From: Hyphomicrobiales bacterium
Lineage (GTDB): Bacteria > Pseudomonadota > Alphaproteobacteria > Rhizobiales > Rhizobiaceae
Length of the DNA stretch: 64,000 bases
Direction of reading: 5' to 3'
NCBI GenBank assembly: GCA_900466005.1
Contig: UEGQ01000008.1
Location: forward strand, 1 to 64,000
Below, piece by piece: positions 58,063-64,000 of this stretch; position 1 is the stretch's first letter; every line of letters begins with the position of its first letter. A program made the translations under genes and the position numbers. Under the pieces are notes generated by a model, which saw only the letters and a list, made by a program, of their open reading frames with translations, searched no databases and was not told where the DNA came from.

Positions 58063-58244
58063 CCCAAAAAGGGTCATATGGTTCGATCAACGACGCGAAT
58101 AGACGGGAACATAGGGGCAACGCGACCACGGCGCGCGCCTGCAGGGGCTCTCGCCCGGCGAAGACAAAGACAAAGGAGCAGGAAAGTCGGCGGCAGTTTA
58201 CGCCGGCACCGCGGCTGTCATCGCCGCGAACGTCCGCAAGCCTC

Positions 58245-58946
58245 TCAGACCGCGTAATCGACGATCTTGCCGTCGATGATCGTCACGCAGCGGTCCATGC
58301 GCTGGGCCAGTTCGTGATTGTGGGTGGCAATCAGCGCGGCGAGCCCCGACTGGCGGACCAGCGCACGCAAAGCGGAGAAGACGTAGGATGCCGTCTCCGG
58401 GTCGAGATTGCCGGTCGGCTCGTCGGCGAGCAGCACGAGCGGCGCGTTGGCGACGGCGCGGGCAATCGCCACCCGCTGCTGTTCGCCGCCCGAGAGTTCC
58501 GCCGGACGGTGATCGGCGCGGTGGCCGATCCGCATGTAGTCGAGAAGCTGTGCGGCTCGCTCCTTGGCCTCGGCCATGGAAAGCCCGGCGATGAGCTGCG
58601 GCATCATGATGTTCTCGAGCGCGGAGAATTCCGGCAGCAGGTGATGGAACTGGTAGACGAAGCCGATCGAGCGCCGCCGAACCGCCGTGCGACGGTCCTC
58701 GGAGAGGCCCGAACAGGCTTCGCCCCCGATCACGACTTCGCCGGCATCTGGATGCTCGAGCAGGCCCGCGACGTGCAGAAGCGTCGACTTGCCCGTTCCC
58801 GACGGGGCGACGAGCGCCACCGTCTCGCCGCTCTCGAGGCTGAAATCGGCACCCTTCAGGATGCTCAGCAGCGTCTCGCCCTGCCCGTAATTGCGATCGA
58901 TTCCGGTAAGCGCGAGGACTTTGTCGGTGGCCATGGAAAGCGGCAT
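58245..58946 (-). CDS. lolD: lipoprotein-releasing ABC transporter ATP-binding protein
   Basis: A 233-aa ATPase that powers release of outer-membrane lipoproteins to LolA. Walker A is APSGTGKST, the signature is [14 protein letters not shown], Walker B is [12 protein letters not shown], and the H-loop is IATHNHE. The ATG at 58946 comes 2 bp after the permease stop (TAAGGATG); an alternative ATG lies 12 bp further in. The single permease upstream fits an alphaproteobacterial LolDF arrangement. Confidence 0.92.
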   Translation of the reverse strand: MPLSMATDKVLALTGIDRNYGQGETLLSILKGADFSLESGETVALVAPSGTGKSTLLHVAGLLEHPDAGEVVIGGEACSGLSEDRRTAVRRRSIGFVYQFHHLLPEFSALENIMMPQLIAGLSMAEAKERAAQLLDYMRIGHRADHRPAELSGGEQQRVAIARAVANAPLVLLADEPTGNLDPETASYVFSALRALVRQSGLAALIATHNHELAQRMDRCVTIIDGKIVDYAV

Positions 58947-58948
58947 CC

Positions 58949-60256
58949 TTATTCGTAGCGGAGGGCCTGTACAGGGTCGAGCCGCGAGGCGCGCCAGGCA
59001 GGGAAGAGCGTCGCCAGGAAGGAGAGCGTCAGCGCCATGATGACGACGGACATCGTCTCACCGACGTTCATATCGGCCGGAAGCTGGCTCAGGAAGTAGA
59101 GTTCGGGATCGAAGAGCACCGTGCCGCTGACCCAGGAGAAGAAGCCGCGGATCGATTCGATGTTGAGGCAGACGACGACACCGAGGGCCACCCCGGCGAA
59201 GGTGCCGGTGACGCCGATCGCCGCGCCGGTCATGAAGAAGATGCGCATGATCGAGCCGGCGGTCGCACCCATGGTGCGCAGGATCGCGATGTCGCTTCCC
59301 TTGTCCTTCACCAGCATGATGAGGCCCGAGATGATGTTGAGCGCGGCGACGAGCACGATCAGCGTCAGGATCATGAACATCACGTTGCGCTCGACCTGCA
59401 GCGCCGAGAAGAAGGTCTGGTTGCGCTGGCGCCAGTCGGTGATGAAGATCTGTCGCCCGGCCGCTTCCTCGACCTTCGGTCGCAGCTCGTCGACGAGGTC
59501 CGGATCGGCGACGAAAAGCTCGATCGACTGGACGATGCCCTCGGCATTGAAATAGAGCTGCGCCTCCTCGAGCGGCATGTAGATGATCGAGGCGTCGTAT
59601 TCCGACATGCCGATCTCGAAGATGCCGGAGACGGTATAGGACTTGACCCGCGGATTGACCCCGAGCGGCGTGACATCGCCTTCCGGCGAGACGAGCGTGA
59701 TCGTATCGCCGGCGGTGAGCCCGAGTTCGTTCGCCATGCGCGAGCCGATCAGGACGCCCTGCCCCGCCGCAAAGCCGACCATGTCGCCGGCACGGATGTT
59801 GTTCGAGACCGTCTTGAGCTTGGTGAGGTCATCGGCGCGAATGCCGCGCACCAGCGCACCGGTTCCCGCCCCGCCACGGCCGGAGGCAAGCGTCTGCCCC
59901 TCGACAAGCGGAAGCGCCATCGTGACACCGGCGATGCCGGAGAACTTGTCGGCAAGCTCCGCATAGTTGTCGAGCGGCCCGTCGACCGGCTGCACGATCA
60001 TGTGGCCGTTGATGCCGAGGATTCGCGAGATGAGTTCGGTGCGGAAGCCGTTCATCACCGCCATGACGATGATGAGGGTCGCGACGCCGAGCATGATTCC
60101 GACGAAGGAGAAGCCGGCGATCACCGAAATGAACGCTTCCTTCCGCCGGGCGCGCAGATAGCGCCAGGCGACGATGCGCTCGAAGGCGGAGAACGGCCGC
60201 GCCGACGGGCTCGGGGTGACCTTGTCCGCCTCGCGGCCTTCGACTGCGCTTGTCAT
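58949..60256 (-). CDS. lipoprotein-releasing ABC transporter permease, LolC/E (LolF-like)
   Basis: A 435-aa inner-membrane permease. One transmembrane helix near the N-terminus (about 45-68, [19 protein letters not shown]), a periplasmic domain (about 70-290) and three C-terminal helices make the typical MacB/LolC fold. The start [25 protein letters not shown] is family-like. Enterobacteria use two permeases, LolC and LolE; only one gene is here, which fits the LolF homodimer described in many alphaproteobacteria. lolD follows by 2 bp. Confidence 0.9.
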   Translation of the reverse strand: MTSAVEGREADKVTPSPSARPFSAFERIVAWRYLRARRKEAFISVIAGFSFVGIMLGVATLIIVMAVMNGFRTELISRILGINGHMIVQPVDGPLDNYAELADKFSGIAGVTMALPLVEGQTLASGRGGAGTGALVRGIRADDLTKLKTVSNNIRAGDMVGFAAGQGVLIGSRMANELGLTAGDTITLVSPEGDVTPLGVNPRVKSYTVSGIFEIGMSEYDASIIYMPLEEAQLYFNAEGIVQSIELFVADPDLVDELRPKVEEAAGRQIFITDWRQRNQTFFSALQVERNVMFMILTLIVLVAALNIISGLIMLVKDKGSDIAILRTMGATAGSIMRIFFMTGAAIGVTGTFAGVALGVVVCLNIESIRGFFSWVSGTVLFDPELYFLSQLPADMNVGETMSVVIMALTLSFLATLFPAWRASRLDPVQALRYE

Positions 60257-60276
60257 CTCGCCTCCTCGACCGGCAA

Positions 60277-61599
60277 TCAGCCGACCAGCTTGTTGATGGC
60301 CGCTTCTACCGTCATTGTTTCACGCGCACCGGTCTTGCGGTCCTTGAGCTCGACTTCGCCGTTTGCGACCGAGCGCGGGCCGGCGATGACCTGCACGGGA
60401 ACGCCAATGAGGTCTGCAGTGGCGAATTTGGTACCGGCGCGGTCGTCGGTGTCGTCGAGCAGCACGTCCTTGCCGGCGTTCGAAAGCGCAGCATAGATCG
60501 CATCGCAGGTGGCGTCGCAGGCCGTGTCGCCGGCCTTCATGTTGATCACGACCGCATCGAAGGGCGCGACCGAGGCCGGCCAGATGATGCCGGTGTCGTC
60601 GTGCGAGGCTTCGATGATCGCCGGGACGAGGCGCGTCGGGCCGATGCCGTAGGATCCCATATGCACGGTATGCTCCTTGCCGTCGGGGCCCTGAACCTTT
60701 GCCCCCATCGGCTCGGAGTACTTGGTGCCGAAGTAGAAAATATGGCCGACCTCGATGCCGCGCGCGGAAAGGCGCTCGCCTTCCGGAACGGCGGCGAAGG
60801 CCGCTTCGTCATGCATCTCGGAGGTCGCGGCGTAGAGCGAGGTCCACTTGTCGAAGATCGCCTGCAGGCCCCGCACATCGTCGAAGTCGGTATCGACGCG
60901 CGGAATGTCGAAATCGACGAAATCCTTGTGGCAGAAGACTTCCGACTCGCCCGTCTCGGCGAGAATGATGAACTCGTGGCTGTGATTGCCGCCGATCGGG
61001 CCGGTGTCGGCGCGCATCGGGATCGCCCGGAGCCCGAGCCGGTCGAAGGTGCGCAGATAGGCCGCGAACATCTTGTTGTAGGAGTGCACCGCCGCTTCCA
61101 TGGTGAGGTCGAAGGAATAGGCGTCCTTCATCATGAATTCGCGCGAGCGCATGGTGCCGAAGCGCGGACGGATCTCGTCGCGGAACTTCAACTGGATATG
61201 GTAGAGGTTCAGCGGCAGGTCCTTGTAGGACTTGACGTAGGAGCGGAAGATGTCGGTGACCATCTCCTCGTTGGTCGGGCCGTAGAGCATCGGCCGGTCC
61301 TGCCGGTCCTTGATGCGCAGCATCTCCTTGCCATAGTCATCATAGCGACCGCTCTCCTGCCAGAGTTCGGCCGACTGCAGCGTCGGCATCAGGATCTCGA
61401 TGGCGCCGGCGCGGTTCTGCTCCTCGCGGATGATCTTGTTGACCTTGTCGAGCACGCGCTTGCCCAGCGGCAGCCAGGAATAGATCCCCTGGCTCTGCTG
61501 TCGGATCATGCCGGCACGCAGCATCAGGCGGTGCGAGACGATCTCCGCTTCCTTCGGATTTTCCTTGAGGATGGGCATAAAATAGCGTGACAGACGCAT
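60277..61599 (-). CDS. proS: prolyl-tRNA synthetase, short alphaproteobacterial form
   Basis: A 440-aa class II synthetase. Motif 2 ([31 protein letters not shown]) and motif 3 ([13 protein letters not shown]) are present, followed by the anticodon-binding domain (about 345-430). The INS editing domain between motifs 2 and 3 seen in E. coli (572 aa) is missing, normal for alphaproteobacteria; editing in trans may then be needed. It is upstream of the lol genes on the same strand by 20 bp, likely one operon. Confidence 0.95.
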   Translation of the reverse strand: MRLSRYFMPILKENPKEAEIVSHRLMLRAGMIRQQSQGIYSWLPLGKRVLDKVNKIIREEQNRAGAIEILMPTLQSAELWQESGRYDDYGKEMLRIKDRQDRPMLYGPTNEEMVTDIFRSYVKSYKDLPLNLYHIQLKFRDEIRPRFGTMRSREFMMKDAYSFDLTMEAAVHSYNKMFAAYLRTFDRLGLRAIPMRADTGPIGGNHSHEFIILAETGESEVFCHKDFVDFDIPRVDTDFDDVRGLQAIFDKWTSLYAATSEMHDEAAFAAVPEGERLSARGIEVGHIFYFGTKYSEPMGAKVQGPDGKEHTVHMGSYGIGPTRLVPAIIEASHDDTGIIWPASVAPFDAVVINMKAGDTACDATCDAIYAALSNAGKDVLLDDTDDRAGTKFATADLIGVPVQVIAGPRSVANGEVELKDRKTGARETMTVEAAINKLVG

Positions 61600-61907
61600 A
61601 ACGAATTCCAGACAGGTAGTGGCGCCCGCGCATTTTTCGCGGAATCAGCCGTGACAACGGTTGGTGTGGCTGCGTTCATAGCTGTTTCCGGAGGGGATGA
61701 AAACCCGCAACCCGCCTGCCACCCGACGTGCCTACCCGTCGGCACCTGCACCCGCCACATCGCCTGTCTGTGTGGCGTCCACAGGCTGTCGGCAGGTCTG
61801 ATTTGGCCGCTCGGCCTGCGACATTTGGGCATCATCGAATTTTTTCGCGGACTGTAGCAAAAATACAAAAATTGGACGTGACAACGTTCAAACTTTGGGC
61901 TAGCGTG
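61600..61907. other. gene-free region upstream of proS
   Basis: These 308 bp begin the 545-bp gap between proS and the DUF1467 gene, which transcribe in the same direction. I find no convincing ORF. The proS promoter should lie here. Near its right end is a possible forward promoter GTGACA-N17-TAGCGT (61878-61906) for the small-RNA candidate. Confidence 0.5.
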
Positions 61908-62060
61908 AGCCCACAAAACAGGCAGGAAGCTTAAATTCTTGCCGCACTCGCGGTTAAATCTTGGGAGGATCAGATCTTTGGCGCGCCCGTTCGCTGCCCC
62001 GTAACAGGTTAAGGATCACGCGATACTTTCAAACAAGGTCATACGACCTTGTTTTTTTTT
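61908..62060 (+). ncRNA. candidate small RNA opposite the proS/DUF1467 gap
   Basis: A plus-strand transcript of about 150 nt is proposed because a perfect intrinsic terminator (62031-62060) faces right and no plus-strand gene lies upstream of it. A weak promoter GTGACA-N17-TAGCGT sits about 30 bp before the proposed 5' end. The interior has GGGAGG near 61963, which may mimic or pair with ribosome binding regions, and an eight-codon TTG-started ORF that is not convincing. No family is recognised. Confidence 0.42.
62031..62060 (+). terminator. rho-independent terminator (plus strand)
   Basis: AAACAAGGTC-ATAC-GACCTTGTTT is a perfect 10-bp stem with a 4-nt loop followed by six more T. On the minus strand the same stem has no following T tract beyond its own arm, so the plus direction is favoured; it may also help end the DUF1467 transcript. 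Confidence 0.85.
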
Positions 62061-62144
62061 GCCTTCCAGACAACGAGAACGAGTCGAAGACGCTCGAAAG
62101 CACGCGTCCAGGGCTGTCAAGCTCGCCCTCGGACGCCAGACACC

Positions 62145-62414
62145 TCATTCGAAACGCGGCATGATCTGCGGCAGGCTGTCGATACTGATCCCGAAATAAG
62201 TCGAGGCGATGAACCAACCCGCGTAGATGACGGCGGAGATCACCGTCGTCAGGAGGACGACACGGCCACCGCGGAACCGGGCCGGCGCGCTCCCGACGCT
62301 GCCGGGCACCACGTCCTTCTCCTCGTCCTGCGTCTTCAGCCCGATCGGCAGAACGGCGAACAGGGTGATCCACCAGATGATGAAATAGACGGCGAAGGCC
62401 GAGACGAACGTCAT
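62145..62414 (-). CDS. DUF1467-family membrane protein
   Basis: An 89-aa membrane protein with two transmembrane segments (about 4-24, SAFAVYFIIWWITLFAVLPIG, and 54-74, VVLLTTVISAVIYAGWFIA) joined by a charged cytoplasmic loop (KTQDEEKDVVPGS). This is the DUF1467 pattern, alphaproteobacterial and of unknown function. ATG at 62414 was chosen; the frame upstream does not look like membrane protein. It is downstream of the epimerase gene on the same strand. Confidence 0.88.
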   Translation of the reverse strand: MTFVSAFAVYFIIWWITLFAVLPIGLKTQDEEKDVVPGSVGSAPARFRGGRVVLLTTVISAVIYAGWFIASTYFGISIDSLPQIMPRFE

Positions 62415-62574
62415 GTCGAGAACTCCGGGACGCCCTGCCCGGGCGTCGTCATTTTTCGAGCCGCGGCCGTTGCCGCGTCGGCACCTTATAGGCCGAACGG
62501 ATCGCCGGCACAAACCCCCGAGGCAATGATCGCCGAGGCACTTCACGCGGCCGGAAGGCACAAACGCAGAAAGG

Positions 62575-62979
62575 TCAGAGCTGCTCGAGCTCGATCAGCG
62601 TTCCGTTGAAATCCTTGGGATGAAGGAAGAGGACCGGCTTGCCGTGAGCGCCGATCTTCGGTTCACCACCGCCGAGCACGCGCGCACCGCTTTCCGTCAG
62701 CCGGTCGCGAGCACCGAGAATGTCGTCGACCTCGTAACAGATGTGGTGCATGCCGCCGGCGGGGTTCTTCGCAAGGAAGGCCGCGATCGGCGATTCGGCA
62801 CCGAGCGGCTCGAGCAACTCGATCTTGGTGTTCGGCAGTTCCACGAAGACGACGGTGACGCCATGTTCCGGCAGGGACTGCGGCGCAGAGACGGTAGCAC
62901 CCAACGTGTCGCGATAGGACGCCGTCGCGGCCTCGAGATCCGGTACGGCGATGGCGACGTGATTGACCCGTCCAAGCAT
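62575..62979 (-). CDS. mce: methylmalonyl-CoA epimerase
   Basis: A 134-aa vicinal-oxygen-chelate enzyme that interconverts (R)- and (S)-methylmalonyl-CoA, feeding propionyl-CoA carbon into succinyl-CoA. Metal ligands are expected in VNHVAIAVPDLEAA (His near residue 7), GGMHHICYEVDD (His near 80-84) and NGTLIELEQ (Glu near 131). ATG at 62979 follows AGGGAG. It lies 74 bp downstream of the RNase J gene; the same neighbourhood occurs in other rhizobia as I recall. Confidence 0.92.
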   Translation of the reverse strand: MLGRVNHVAIAVPDLEAATASYRDTLGATVSAPQSLPEHGVTVVFVELPNTKIELLEPLGAESPIAAFLAKNPAGGMHHICYEVDDILGARDRLTESGARVLGGGEPKIGAHGKPVLFLHPKDFNGTLIELEQL

Positions 62980-63052
62980 CAAATACTCCCTTCGAACGAA
63001 ACAGAGATTGCGGACGCGGCGGACCCTATACCGGGAACCGCTCGTCCGTCAC

Positions 63053-64000
63053 TCAGACTTTCGTCACGAAAACGGTCACCACCGGCTTCTTGCCCCAGGC
63101 CTCGTTGGCTGCGGCACGAACGGCGCGACGGATGCTCTCGCGCACGACATCAAGGTCCTTGCGACGGACCCGTGGAATGCTCTCCACCGCACCGAGGATG
63201 GCGTCATAGAGGGTGTCTTCCATGTCCTCACCCTCCTCGTCCACTTCCGGCAACCCGCAGGCGACAACGTCCGGATCGCCGAGGAAGTCGTAACGACCGT
63301 CGAGCAGCACGTTGACCGAGACATGGCCGACATGGGAAAGCTTGCGGCGCTCGCCGATCCCCATCTCCTCGAAATCGCCGACAAGCTTGCCGTCCTTGTA
63401 GATGCGGCCGAACGGCGCCTGGTCGATGACCTCGGCCGGACCGGGTGCCAGGCGAAGCATGTCGCCGTTGCGCACTTTCGGAACGGTCTTGACGCCGGAC
63501 TGCAGCGCAAGCTCCGCCTGCGCCGTCAGGTGCGCTGCCTCGCCATGCACCGGCACGACCATCTGCGGCCGAGTCCACTCGTACATCTGCAGCAGCTCGT
63601 TACGCCGCGGATGGCCGGAGACATGGACCAGCGCCTCGCTGTCGGTGACGATGTGGAGGCCCTGATCGACCAGCCCGTTCTTGATGTCCTGGATCGCCTT
63701 CTCGTTGCCCGGGATCGTGCGCGAGGAAAAGACGACCGTGTCGCCGGCGGCGAAGGCGACATTGCGCATCTCGTCGCGGGCGATCCTTGCGAGCGCCGCT
63801 CGCGGTTCGCCCTGGCTGCCGGTCAGGATAACCACCACCTTGTCGCGCGGGATGTAGCCAAACTCGTCCTCGGCAATGAAGGGCTTCACACCCTCCATGA
63901 GCCCGATATCGGCGGCGACGGCGACGACGCGCTTCAGCGAGCTGCCGAGCAGGAGAACCTCGCGGCCAGCCGCTTCCGCGGCCTGCGCGATCGAGCGGAT
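63053..64000 (-). CDS. rnj: ribonuclease J, C-terminal part (cut by window edge)
   Basis: The minus-strand frame is open to the window end; an ATG at 63898 is internal. The visible 315 residues include the beta-CASP region (VVVILTGSQGEPRAALARIARDE, FSSRTIPGNE), the late metal-site segment VHVSGHPRRNELLQMYEWTRP, VPVHGEAAHL, and the C-terminal domain ending RRAVRAAANEAWGKKPVVTVFVTKV. RNase J combines 5'-3' exo- and endonuclease activity and matures rRNA ends in Sinorhizobium. The N-terminal HxHxDH metal site lies outside the window. Confidence 0.93.
   Translation of the reverse strand: MRSIAQAAEAAGREVLLLGSSLKRVVAVAADIGLMEGVKPFIAEDEFGYIPRDKVVVILTGSQGEPRAALARIARDEMRNVAFAAGDTVVFSSRTIPGNEKAIQDIKNGLVDQGLHIVTDSEALVHVSGHPRRNELLQMYEWTRPQMVVPVHGEAAHLTAQAELALQSGVKTVPKVRNGDMLRLAPGPAEVIDQAPFGRIYKDGKLVGDFEEMGIGERRKLSHVGHVSVNVLLDGRYDFLGDPDVVACGLPEVDEEGEDMEDTLYDAILGAVESIPRVRRKDLDVVRESIRRAVRAAANEAWGKKPVVTVFVTKV

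Overview
The window reads as a stretch of chromosome from an alphaproteobacterium of the Rhizobiaceae, most like Sinorhizobium/Ensifer. The grounds are high-GC, tightly packed core genes; an alphaproteobacterial RNase E with an acidic insert in its S1 domain; a short-form ProRS; a neighbouring divK-pleD pair; GTTC-N7-GTTC LexA boxes; and a gene order (pyrB-pyrC'-plsY-dprA-topA-rnr ... rpmG-pleD-divK ... dinB ... dnaE-lol-proS ... RNase J) that I recall from S. meliloti. I see no insertion sequence, prophage, integrase or CRISPR array.

Layout. 0-5.6 kb: tRNA-Gly and tRNA-Tyr, rlmB, an MliC-like lysozyme inhibitor, tRNA-Thr, nadK, a secreted protein, then a divergent TetR regulator/MFS exporter pair with a clear operator. 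5.6-14.3 kb: prfB (with its programmed +1 frameshift), PBP1A and an amidase on the minus strand, divergent from rne behind a structured leader of about 0.5 kb. 14.4-25.3 kb: an aminotransferase, a DsbA-like protein, aroQ-accB-accC-aat, a DUF2155 protein with a Pro-rich repeat, an NDUFA12-like protein, four GNAT acetyltransferases and gatB. 25.3-30.8 kb: a YjhX-family gene and an alpha/beta hydrolase lie between gatB and gatA-gatC; a nuclease-like ORF and a metallo-beta-lactamase-fold hydrolase precede gatC in overlapping order. 31-46.5 kb: a PhnA-like protein, ruvX, small membrane proteins, an AidB-like acyl-CoA dehydrogenase, pyrB with a catalytically dead dihydroorotase, plsY, dprA, topA, rnr, DUF983, Nudix, MFS and rpmG. 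46.5-51 kb: a probable small RNA, pleD, divK, DUF3572, a GNAT and dinB. 51-64 kb: a GNAT-TPR protein, an L,D-transpeptidase, dnaE, lolD and its permease, proS, a possible second small RNA, DUF1467, methylmalonyl-CoA epimerase and the 3' part of RNase J.

How the parts fit. The content is mostly housekeeping: translation (four tRNAs, prfB, gatCAB, proS, aat, rpmG, rlmB), RNA decay (RNase E, R, J), DNA replication and repair (dnaE, topA, dprA, ruvX, dinB), cell wall (PBP1A, amidase, L,D-transpeptidase), pyrimidine, fatty-acid and shikimate synthesis, and cell-cycle signalling (DivK/PleD).

The most interesting object is small. A 28-codon ORF (57920-58006, minus) encodes a single hydrophobic segment behind an ideal ribosome binding site. 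Its sigma70-type promoter (TTGACA-N17-CAAAAT) has a perfect alphaproteobacterial LexA box between the -35 and -10 elements. It lies just upstream of dnaE and resembles in design the SOS-induced division inhibitor SidA of Caulobacter. A second perfect LexA box sits in front of dinB in the same window, which supports the motif. Other observations worth checking are the degenerate PyrC', two small-RNA candidates, the PD-(D/E)XK-like ORF in the gatCA cluster and the YjhX/GNAT neighbourhood.
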